From: a bacterium
GTDB lineage: Bacteria; Auribacterota; JABMQX01
Length of the DNA: 36,110 bases
Assembly: GCA_030691545.1 (NCBI GenBank)
Contig: JAUYEE010000116.1
Coordinates: 1 to 36,110 of the forward strand
Reading direction: 5' to 3'
The position numbers and the translations under genes are program-made. A model generated the notes under the pieces. It saw only the letters and a program-made list of their open reading frames with translations. It was not told where the DNA came from and ran no database searches. Shown piece by piece: positions 23,864 through 30,480 of this stretch (its first letter is position 1; the number at the start of each line of letters is the position of its first letter).

Positions 23864-24754
23864 TCAGTCCAGCCTCTCCCAGTTTGTGATATTGTCTTTA
23901 TTCAGCACTTCTGTGGCTTTCTGATCGCTGTACCCTTCGCCCCTGGCAAATTCCCTAACGCGGTTCTCCATTTCCGATTCGTCGCTGGAATCACTCTTCC
24001 CGTCCAAATCGAGGTCGCCGACAGGGTAATCCAGTTCACCCCGCTGTGTGCCGCGGCGGCGGTAGTAACCCAGCTTGTCGGGTCCGAAGGAATAAAGACT
24101 AAAGCTGCCAGGATTCTTGTCCGCGTGAGGTTCGACGTTTCCTTCGCGTCCCTGCCTGTCGGCGCAGACGTAGAGGAAAGGCGTTCCCCAACCATCCACG
24201 ATTTCGGGCAAGAGATCGCCGTCGGTGTCCCTCAGTTCGTTATTCTTGAACTTCACATAAGCCTCCTTGCGAGGAAGGCGAGCGAGAAGAAGCATGTTGG
24301 CGTCGCGGGACCCCGGCTGATTCATCGCGTCGTACATCTCCTGAAGGAAAAAGAACAAAATCTCGGAGGGCTTGTCGTAGTCGTTCAGGGATGGTCTGGA
24401 GCGGCGGTTGCCGAGGGGGTCCACGTAGCGGCGGGGCCAGTTGATCTTGGCGAGAACGCTCTGGAGGCTCTGCCCGTTGGCAGTCCGGACGGAATCGGGG
24501 ATGTACCCGTCGAGGTCCTTGTGGTAAAGGCCGATAGCCAGTTCGAGCTTGTGGAACGTCCCCCTGGTTTTACCGAGGCGGGCGCGCTTCATGGCGTATC
24601 GGCCAACCCCAATGACCACCGTGGCGAGAATCGCGATGATAGCCATGACCGCGATGACTTCGGTCAGAGTATAGGCGCGAGCAGTCCGAGGTCGGCGACT
24701 TGGTCCCGAAATCCGATGCACAGCAGTCATCTCCGATGCGTTTCTCACGGGCAT
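23864..24754 (-). CDS. long GspG-like prepilin with EF-hand-like loop
   Basis: The 296-residue product has a 27-residue leader, a cleavage site with Ala at -1 (RTARA, then YTLTEVIAVMAIIAILATVVIG) and Glu at +5. The body follows the GspG plan: KLELAIGLYHKDLDGYIPD after the helix, VDGWGTPFLY, and a C-terminal FSLYSFGPDK region ending in DNITNWERLD. An acidic DLDLDGKSDSSDE stretch near the end looks like a calcium loop. It is thus a second GspG-type subunit, about 100 residues longer than the first, and could be a tip, initiation or alternative shaft pilin. The ATG at 24754 is fixed by an excellent AAAAGGAGA 6 bases upstream; 63 earlier codons are rejected. Confidence 0.82.
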   Translation of the reverse strand: MPVRNASEMTAVHRISGPSRRPRTARAYTLTEVIAVMAIIAILATVVIGVGRYAMKRARLGKTRGTFHKLELAIGLYHKDLDGYIPDSVRTANGQSLQSVLAKINWPRRYVDPLGNRRSRPSLNDYDKPSEILFFFLQEMYDAMNQPGSRDANMLLLARLPRKEAYVKFKNNELRDTDGDLLPEIVDGWGTPFLYVCADRQGREGNVEPHADKNPGSFSLYSFGPDKLGYYRRRGTQRGELDYPVGDLDLDGKSDSSDESEMENRVREFARGEGYSDQKATEVLNKDNITNWERLD

Positions 24755-24854
24755 CAGGTTCTCCTTTTTGCGCAAACGCAAGCGGCAACAGGGGACACTA
24801 TCCCTTGGACCCAAGCCACCGATGAATCGCCTGTTGAGCCGGCTGTCCGGGGTG

Positions 24855-24872
24855 CGGCCGAACAATCGGCCG
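24855..24872 (-). repeat. perfect 7-bp hairpin between gspF and the long prepilin gene
   Basis: CGGCCGA (24855-24861) and TCGGCCG (24866-24872) flank a 4-base loop, and the stem can extend at its base with G-C pairs. It lies in the 154-base gap between two genes of the same operon and has no T-run. An mRNA processing or stability element that sets unequal levels of GspF and prepilin is a reasonable guess. Confidence 0.5.
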
Positions 24873-24908
24873 TGCCCTCCGGAAACAGACTCGACCTCCT
24901 CCTCTTGC

Positions 24909-26204
24909 TCAGGCGCCGCCTTCGCTGCCCGTAGTATTGACACTGCTGATCAGTTTAATCAAGGGCAAGAAGAGGGAGATAACTATGAATCCAACCATTA
25001 CTGCCAGGAAGACGATAAGGACCGGCTCGATGACGGAGGTGATGCCCGCGACAGCGGTGTCCACGTCCTCGTCGTAGTTGTCCGCGATTTTCATCAACAT
25101 GTCGGGGAGTTTTCCGGTTTCCTCACCGACCTCGATCATGCTGATGACCATTGGGGTGAAGACCTTGGTGTCCTTGAGGGGAGCGGCGATGGACTCACCC
25201 TCGCGGATGCTGTCATGAACATTGCCGATCGCCTGGGAGATAACTTCGTTGCCGGAGGTTTCCCGGACGATGTTGAGGGCCTGGAGAATGGGGACACCGC
25301 TGGTGATGAGCGTCCCGAGGGTACGCGAGAAGCGCGCGATGGCGATCTTGCGAATGAGGGTGCCAAAAAGGGGGAAGTTCAACTTTGCCGTGTCAAGGCC
25401 GAAGCGCCCCTTGTTGGTTTTGGCGACGGCCTTGAAGGCGAAGAACAAACCGACCGGAAGCAGGATCAAGACACCCACGTACGGCGGATGCGTGTAGTAC
25501 AGGTTACTTTTGATCCAGTGGCTGATGCCGATTAGGATAGCCGTGGGCGTCGGCAGAGTCGTGTCGAACCCGTCGAAAATCTCCTTGAACTTCGGGACGA
25601 CGTAGGTCATCAAAAAACCGAGAACGCCGCCAGCGACGGTGATGACCGCGGTGGGATAAATCAGCGCGGACTTGACCTTGGACTTGAGTTTCTCGCTCTT
25701 TTCAAGGAACTCTGCCATTCGGTTGAGGACTACTTCGAGAACACCGCCTGCCTCACCCGCCCGGACCATGTTCACGTAGAGTTTGTTGAATATCTTGGGC
25801 TGGTTTCCGAGGGATTCGGAGAAGGTGCTGCCTCCCTCGACGGAGCTGCCCATGGCGAGGAGGGCGTCTTTGAGGGGACCGGGCTTTTGCTGGGTTTCAA
25901 GAACCCGAAGAGCCTTCAGAAGGGGAAGTCCGGCATCAATCAGAGTCGCCAACTGGCGCGTGAAAAGGGCGAGGATCTTGCTCTTAACGGTTCTCCTGGA
26001 AAGAAACCTGATTTGAAAAGAAAAGCCGCCTTCTTTTTCGCCCTCAGCGCCTTGGCCTTTCTTCTTTTTTTGTGCGGCGACGCTGGTCGGGAAATACCCC
26101 ATCTCGCGAATCTGGTTGATGGCGGCGATGGTATTCTCGGCATTGATGGTTCCGCTGACCTCAACGCCCTTTTCGTTCATGGCGACATACGCGAACTTCG
26201 GCAT
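24909..26204 (-). CDS. gspF: inner-membrane platform protein GspF/PilC
   Basis: GspF/PilC is the polytopic platform protein that couples the assembly ATPase to pilin insertion. The 431-residue product has the family N-terminus FAYVAMNEKGVEVSGTI, the first cytoplasmic domain with FTRQLATLIDAGLPLLKAL, a transmembrane segment near YPTAVITVAGGVLGFLMTYVVP, the second repeat with FSRTLGTLITSGVPILQALN and EVGEETGKLPDML, and the final hydrophobic helices ending in FIVISLFLPLIKLIS. Length is normal. GAGGGAG lies about 3 bases before the ATG. It is the first gene of the pseudopilin operon. No ATPase gene adjoins it, unlike the usual gspE-gspF pairing. Confidence 0.95.
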   Translation of the reverse strand: MPKFAYVAMNEKGVEVSGTINAENTIAAINQIREMGYFPTSVAAQKKKKGQGAEGEKEGGFSFQIRFLSRRTVKSKILALFTRQLATLIDAGLPLLKALRVLETQQKPGPLKDALLAMGSSVEGGSTFSESLGNQPKIFNKLYVNMVRAGEAGGVLEVVLNRMAEFLEKSEKLKSKVKSALIYPTAVITVAGGVLGFLMTYVVPKFKEIFDGFDTTLPTPTAILIGISHWIKSNLYYTHPPYVGVLILLPVGLFFAFKAVAKTNKGRFGLDTAKLNFPLFGTLIRKIAIARFSRTLGTLITSGVPILQALNIVRETSGNEVISQAIGNVHDSIREGESIAAPLKDTKVFTPMVISMIEVGEETGKLPDMLMKIADNYDEDVDTAVAGITSVIEPVLIVFLAVMVGFIVISLFLPLIKLISSVNTTGSEGGA

Positions 26205-26336
26205 AGCTCCCTCCTGAGCAGCACAATCGGCTCAACTCCTTCCGCGGCCCGCGGGCTTTTCAGGCTGACGCGGGCCTGGGCTCTTTGCTCGCACCGTTGG
26301 CGACCGGACAAGGAGCAAAATCAACACACACGCTTC

Positions 26337-26365
26337 AAGTTAGCACGCCCCGTGCCAGCACGCAA
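26337..26365 (-). promoter_or_regulatory. weak second promoter candidate for gspF
   Basis: On the minus strand TTGCGT (26360-26365) is followed after 17 bases by TAACTT (26337-26342). The -10 and the five bases after it read TAACTTGAAGC, nearly the same as TAGCTTGAAGC at the platform operon promoter (16995-17005). The similarity could be chance. It would give a leader of about 125 bases. Confidence 0.25.
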
Positions 26366-26487
26366 CAGAATTTTGCCGACCGCGGACTTCCGCTTCGGGG
26401 AGCCTCGGGCGCTCCCGGCCTGAGCGGCGCCGGCACGCGCGCACAACCCTACCTTCTAAACGCACCCCTGAGAACCTAATAGAAGAA

Positions 26488-26502
26488 CGGCTGTCACAGC
26501 CG
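26488..26502 (-). terminator. possible weak terminator in the gspF leader
   Basis: On the minus strand CGGCTG-TGA-CAGCCG forms a 6-bp GC stem with a 3-base loop and is followed by TTCTTCTATT. The T-run is broken, so termination would be partial at best. It could end readthrough from the metalloprotease gene or attenuate transcripts from the promoter at 26645-26673. Confidence 0.3.
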
Positions 26503-26644
26503 CGAGGGCTGTTCGCTCGGCGACCGCGGCTCAACCGCAAACCGAGCAGAACACAGTGACCTGATGAATTACTTCGGTTAAGAAAAAGACCGATGACCGG
26601 CTGACCTGGTCCGACGCACCTTTCCCGCTTTTGTCATCATCGGA

Positions 26645-26673
26645 AACATACCATCGAACGGCGAACGTGTCAA
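26645..26673 (-). promoter_or_regulatory. strong sigma70-type promoter of the pseudopilin operon
   Basis: On the minus strand a perfect TTGACA (26668-26673) is separated by exactly 17 bases from TATGTT (26645-26650). It points at gspF, with a predicted start near 26638. It is the best promoter on the minus strand in this window and lies outside any gene. Confidence 0.62.
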
Positions 26674-26879
26674 TATGGAAAAACGAGGAGATTCCCCACG
26701 AAGTTCCATCTTTGTTGTCCGCACAAGGCGAACGGGCCCTCGACGTCTCTTTACCGTGGTTGCGAAAGGCGACTGTGGCAGCTCTCCAAGTTGGGTCTCC
26801 CGCCATCGGCGGCCATAGAATATCGGGAATCTCCGCGCCAGATGCGGAGCTTTCTCGAAGGGGTCGGCATCGTGATTCG

Positions 26880-28949
26880 TCACTCGACCCCCACACGGTA
26901 TATCCTGGTGGTGAAAGACAATCCGGCCGGGTCGTTCTGCTCGAGGACCCTTCCGGTGCCGTCGCGGGTGGGGCCGAGAGGAAACCACGCCGTCCCCGGC
27001 TCGTCCTGATAGTAAAGCTGGTACTGCTTGTCCGGGACGCTTGTCCAGGAGACGGATACCCACCGGTCATCCCCCGTCCCCAGAAACGCGATGCCCGTGA
27101 TCCGGAAGAGAGACGCTTTGTCCAGAGGGTCGGTCCCGGCGAGGACCTCGTCCTTATCGTTCCGCCCGTCGCCGTCGGTATCGGCCATACGCGGGTGAGT
27201 CCCGTACGCAAACTCCTGACTGTTGGCAAGCCCGTCCCCGTCAGGGTCGCCCTCGGACCCGTTGTCGCCTGCCCCGTCATACGGATTGAGGGTATTCCTT
27301 TCCTCCCACCAATTGGGCAAACCATCGGCGTCGCTGTCCAGGCGCACCTTCAGGGGAAAATAACCGCCGGTGTTGTTCTCCTCGCTTGCTTCGACGACCC
27401 TCTCATCCGCGTCGGCGAGCGCGTTGACGTGGAAATCCCGTTCCGCCCCCACGACCGGCAACTGTACAGTGACATGTGCGGTGTACTCCTCGTTTCGGTC
27501 GAGCTGCGGAACGCTTCCATATCCGAGGAGGATGTCTTTCGGCCCGATAGTCGAGCCGAGCGATAAGTAGAACTCCACCCGACAGGCGCCGGTGGATCTG
27601 CCTCCCTGGTTGCGGACTGTCGCGGATAGTTCGACCTCCTCGTGCTCGAGCGCTGTCGCCGGCCCCTGCACCTCGGAGACAATCAGGTCGCCACTCTTCG
27701 GGTAAATGAACGTGATGCCTGCGATGTCCCCCTCGCCGAGCTGCCGTCTCATCTGGCCGTTCGAGATCGAGTCGTCCATAACCTGTGTGCGGTCGTCCAC
27801 GTGGTCGAGGGAAAGTGTGTGCCCCGCCTCGTGGAGGGCCGTTGACTGGAGGTCGTACGCGTTGAATGGCGTGGGGGTGGCCACGGACCAGCGAAGATTT
27901 GCCCCGGGCGTTCGCTCAACGACGATGTCAAATTCTTCGAGGTAGTTCCCCGGAAAGGAGTACCAATAGACGGTCATTGCAAGGGCCTCGCCGAGATCCT
28001 TGTCGGTCCAGCCGATGACGTTTCGCCCGTCGGTACGGCTTGTATCGGGCGTGTACGTTGCCGTCTCGCCGCGATAGTAATAGGACATGTAGCTTGTTGA
28101 CACGTCTTCCCATGTCTGAAACGCCGCCCTCACCGCGTTCACGTAACTTATCAGGTCCACGCCGGTCGGCGGTGTCAGCCCGATGTACACGTAATACGGC
28201 ACGGGGAGGTCTGAGTCTCGCCATTTGAATCCAGAGTAATCAAACTCCGCGAGAACAACCTCCGCCGACAGCGGAATCGCCCCCGCCGCGGGGCTATCCT
28301 GGTTTTGCTCTGTCCCACCCTGGGGGGACACCTTCCCCTGAAACTCGGCGATGAGCGAACAAAACTCATCCAGCGCGAACGTATCCGGTTTGCTGAAGGC
28401 GGGCTTTTCGGCGAATCCTGCCCGGGGGCGAAGGTATCGCTGGCATTTTCCGTAAAAATCCACCACCCGTTTCCGGCCCGTTGCGTCATCGGCAATAATC
28501 TCGAACTTCCCCTGATTCCACCCAGCCACCGGGCAGAACAACGTTGGGTCGCTGCGGAGGAAAACTACCACTCCCTCGCCCGGGGTGAACGCCGGTATCC
28601 CTGGGACCACCTGGTGCAGGTTCGTCCCGGAGGAGTAGCCTCCCGGCAGGTCAAACGCAATTTCCTCGCCATCTGGGGCGCCGCGCAACGTCCTTTGAAC
28701 TGACAAGGTCACGCGAGTGGAAGGTCTGGCGTTCTCGGCGCCCGCCTCGGGGTCCACGGAGCGCACTTTCCCCTGAACGATCGTCTCAGAGATGTTCGTC
28801 AGTTCCTCAAGCTCGAGAAACCGCAGGATGGACGCTTCTCCGCGAGGAGCCGCGGCAACCATGCCCATCAGGGCAAAAACGAAAAGGGTTCGCTTCACTT
28901 TTCCACGTGCTTGGGGGAGCAATCCCGGGCGGCTTTCGCGTCCAGCCAT
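26880..28949 (-). CDS. secreted matrixin-type (M10-like) zinc metalloprotease with CARDB and calcium-repeat domains
   Basis: The 689-residue protein has a signal peptide (hydrophobic core about 21-34 after a basic stretch) and an N-terminal beta domain (about 45-170). The catalytic domain (about 230-417) has HEAGHTLSLDH (zinc ligands H373, H377, H383; catalytic E374) and a following Met-turn VMDD (M391). A CARDB-like domain (about 421-515) comes next, then thrombospondin type 3-like Asp repeats (DSDADGLPNWWEE, DPDGDGLANSQEF, DTDGDGRNDKDEV), and a C-terminal beta domain ending IYRVGVE. It probably digests extracellular protein and needs calcium. The ATG at 28949 has GAGG upstream; a GTG at 28898, just before the signal core, is an alternative start. 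It lies 91 bases after the glycosidase gene, on the same strand, so co-transcription is possible. Confidence 0.85.
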   Translation of the reverse strand: MAGRESRPGLLPQARGKVKRTLFVFALMGMVAAAPRGEASILRFLELEELTNISETIVQGKVRSVDPEAGAENARPSTRVTLSVQRTLRGAPDGEEIAFDLPGGYSSGTNLHQVVPGIPAFTPGEGVVVFLRSDPTLFCPVAGWNQGKFEIIADDATGRKRVVDFYGKCQRYLRPRAGFAEKPAFSKPDTFALDEFCSLIAEFQGKVSPQGGTEQNQDSPAAGAIPLSAEVVLAEFDYSGFKWRDSDLPVPYYVYIGLTPPTGVDLISYVNAVRAAFQTWEDVSTSYMSYYYRGETATYTPDTSRTDGRNVIGWTDKDLGEALAMTVYWYSFPGNYLEEFDIVVERTPGANLRWSVATPTPFNAYDLQSTALHEAGHTLSLDHVDDRTQVMDDSISNGQMRRQLGEGDIAGITFIYPKSGDLIVSEVQGPATALEHEEVELSATVRNQGGRSTGACRVEFYLSLGSTIGPKDILLGYGSVPQLDRNEEYTAHVTVQLPVVGAERDFHVNALADADERVVEASEENNTGGYFPLKVRLDSDADGLPNWWEERNTLNPYDGAGDNGSEGDPDGDGLANSQEFAYGTHPRMADTDGDGRNDKDEVLAGTDPLDKASLFRITGIAFLGTGDDRWVSVSWTSVPDKQYQLYYQDEPGTAWFPLGPTRDGTGRVLEQNDPAGLSFTTRIYRVGVE

Positions 28950-29040
28950 AGAACCTCATCTGTCTGCTGCGTCTTTTTCCACTCCCATAACGCCTTTTCT
29001 CGCCCGGTTTACTCCCTTTGATTAGACGTGGCGACCCCGC

Positions 29041-30135
29041 CTATCGGCCCGACGGGATCGCCCGGAACAGTTCGCGGAAGCACGCCGCACTTTGCCGGGC
29101 CTGGTCCGCTTGTGCCTCCTCCCCCTTTTCAAGGCTCTCGTACGCCTCGATGAACCGTTTGAAACCGCACCATGTTGTCTGCACCACTCCCAGTGCGCGG
29201 GCGGCAACCTCGCGGTCTCCATCCGCGCGAATGTCCCGGATGTGCTTCAACTGCGCCAGAGCGACGGAAGAATCCCTCCAGGGGCAAGCCACTACCGGGA
29301 GTCCCTTTTCCGCGAAAAACCGGGGTGTCTCGTAGGCTTTGGCGTAATGCCAGTCGCAGATGACAATGTCTTTTGGCGCCTGTTCGATTGCAGGATGTGT
29401 GCCATTCTCACTCGCTTCCCATTTGCCGATCCCTGTCGTCTTTCCGTCCAGAAAGCGGTCGCCCCACATCCACATCCGACAGCCAATCGCCTTCAGGTGT
29501 TCATGAAGAACCTTCACCTCGCCGGCAAAGAGCTCCGCTGGGCTTTTGCCCCCGCATCGCGGACAGTCCGGGTCCCCGAGGATAAACACCTCGTCCATTC
29601 CCACATGAAACGACTTTGCCTGGCAAGCCGTTGCCAGCTCGTCCACGAGGTCGAAGAGAACCTTGTGAACCTCTGGATGGAGAGGGCAGTAGCTGCGACA
29701 GTAAATCCCCTCATTGTTCGGGTATTTCCCGGGCGTCTCGTCAAATTCGGGATGTTTTGACAACAGCGCCGCCGTGCGGCGACCCCAGGACTGATGGCCC
29801 AGGCAGTTGATCTGCGGAATCAGTTCCACGCCCGCCTCTCGGCACGCCTTCGCAATCTCCTGGACTTCTTCTTTTCCGAGCGCGGACGGATTTGCGAATT
29901 CCGGCCGGGAGGTGTAGTTGTACTGGTAGTTGAATTCGAGGATGAGCGTGTTCACCCCCTCCTTCGGGAGCGTTTCGCGGATGAACTTGAGGCACTGCGG
30001 TAAATCCTGCTTTGAGGGAGCGGAGCAATGCAGCCCTCGGACGGGCAGCTTCTCGCCGCCTTCCTCGCCGGTCGTTCCGGCAAGAACGGAAAGCGTTGCC
30101 AGGGTTGACAGAATCTGAGCGATAGGTCTCACCAT
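29041..30135 (-). CDS. exported GH20-like glycoside hydrolase
   Basis: The 364-residue product has a signal peptide (about 1-22) and a TIM-barrel sequence resembling beta-N-acetylhexosaminidases of family GH20: strand motifs VNTLILEF and VELIPQINCLGHQSW, and HVGMDEV with the adjacent Asp181-Glu182 pair that in GH20 supports substrate-assisted catalysis. It is a barrel without the usual N-terminal GH20b domain. A CPRC motif follows the catalytic loop (about 191-194), and several other cysteines (146, 150) suggest disulfides or a metal site. It would act in the periplasm or outside on amino-sugar glycans. The start has GAGGAGAAAG about 5 bases upstream. It is divergent from the ADP-ribosylglycohydrolase-family gene. 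Confidence 0.78.
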   Translation of the reverse strand: MVRPIAQILSTLATLSVLAGTTGEEGGEKLPVRGLHCSAPSKQDLPQCLKFIRETLPKEGVNTLILEFNYQYNYTSRPEFANPSALGKEEVQEIAKACREAGVELIPQINCLGHQSWGRRTAALLSKHPEFDETPGKYPNNEGIYCRSYCPLHPEVHKVLFDLVDELATACQAKSFHVGMDEVFILGDPDCPRCGGKSPAELFAGEVKVLHEHLKAIGCRMWMWGDRFLDGKTTGIGKWEASENGTHPAIEQAPKDIVICDWHYAKAYETPRFFAEKGLPVVACPWRDSSVALAQLKHIRDIRADGDREVAARALGVVQTTWCGFKRFIEAYESLEKGEEAQADQARQSAACFRELFRAIPSGR

Positions 30136-30200
30136 TTTCTTTCTCCTCTATCCATCCAGTGCGATGGCCCACCGGGGGGCCGTTTTCCTGTCTCTCGATA

Positions 30201-30229
30201 AAGGTAGCACGGAACGTCCACTTCGGCAA
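30201..30229 (-). promoter_or_regulatory. candidate promoter of the GH20-like gene
   Basis: On the minus strand TTGCCG (30224-30229) is followed after 17 bases by TACCTT (30201-30206), about 65 bases before the start codon. Both boxes are imperfect. Confidence 0.3.
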
Positions 30230-30369
30230 ACGCTCTCCAAAGGCAACCGCTCATCCGCGGGCCCTGCGCCTGGGCCCTCTCTCCCTGTCAGCGGCTTCTC
30301 TTTTCCCCGACCGCAAATGCACTGCGAGGCTCTCGTGAGCGGCGCCCAAGTGCGCGACATATCGAAGGC

Positions 30370-30398
30370 TTGACATTCGTTGGGAAAACCCGCAATAT
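30370..30398 (+). promoter_or_regulatory. candidate promoter of the ADP-ribosylglycohydrolase-family gene
   Basis: A perfect TTGACA (30370-30375) is followed after 17 bases by CAATAT (30393-30398). The predicted start near 30405 leaves a leader of about 75 bases before the ATG at 30481, which has a strong GAGGGGAGGA site. Confidence 0.45.
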
Positions 30399-30480
30399 GC
30401 AGCGTTTTTGGTACCGGGGTTCGCTGTTGAGGCGGCGAGTTTGTTGAGTCGCAACATTCACCTAAACAGAGGGGAGGACT

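Larger units (their letters stand above)
26205..26879. other. intergenic region with gspF leader
   Basis: These 675 bases separate the metalloprotease stop from the gspF start, both on the minus strand. They hold one strong and one weak promoter candidate and several GC-rich hairpins (GCACG-CCC-CGTGC at 26343-26355 and the one at 26488-26502). Small open frames here have no ribosome binding sites. If transcription starts at the strong promoter, the gspF leader is about 430 bases. Confidence 0.5.
30136..30480. other. divergent intergenic region
   Basis: These 345 bases lie between two divergent genes and hold the candidate promoters for both (30201-30229 on minus, 30370-30398 on plus). I see no other conserved structure and no small gene with a ribosome binding site. 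Confidence 0.5.

Noticed and set aside
26581..26643. CCGATGA / TCATCGG complement followed by TCTTTTTCTT on the minus strand
   Set aside because: The arms are about 40 bases apart and the first arm lies at or before the predicted transcription start, so it is unlikely to terminate transcripts from that promoter. It might still end readthrough from upstream.
26578..27063. minus-strand frame running from inside the metalloprotease gene into the gap
   Set aside because: It overlaps the metalloprotease in another frame, lacks a ribosome binding site and its product has no protein-like pattern. The strong promoter lies inside it.
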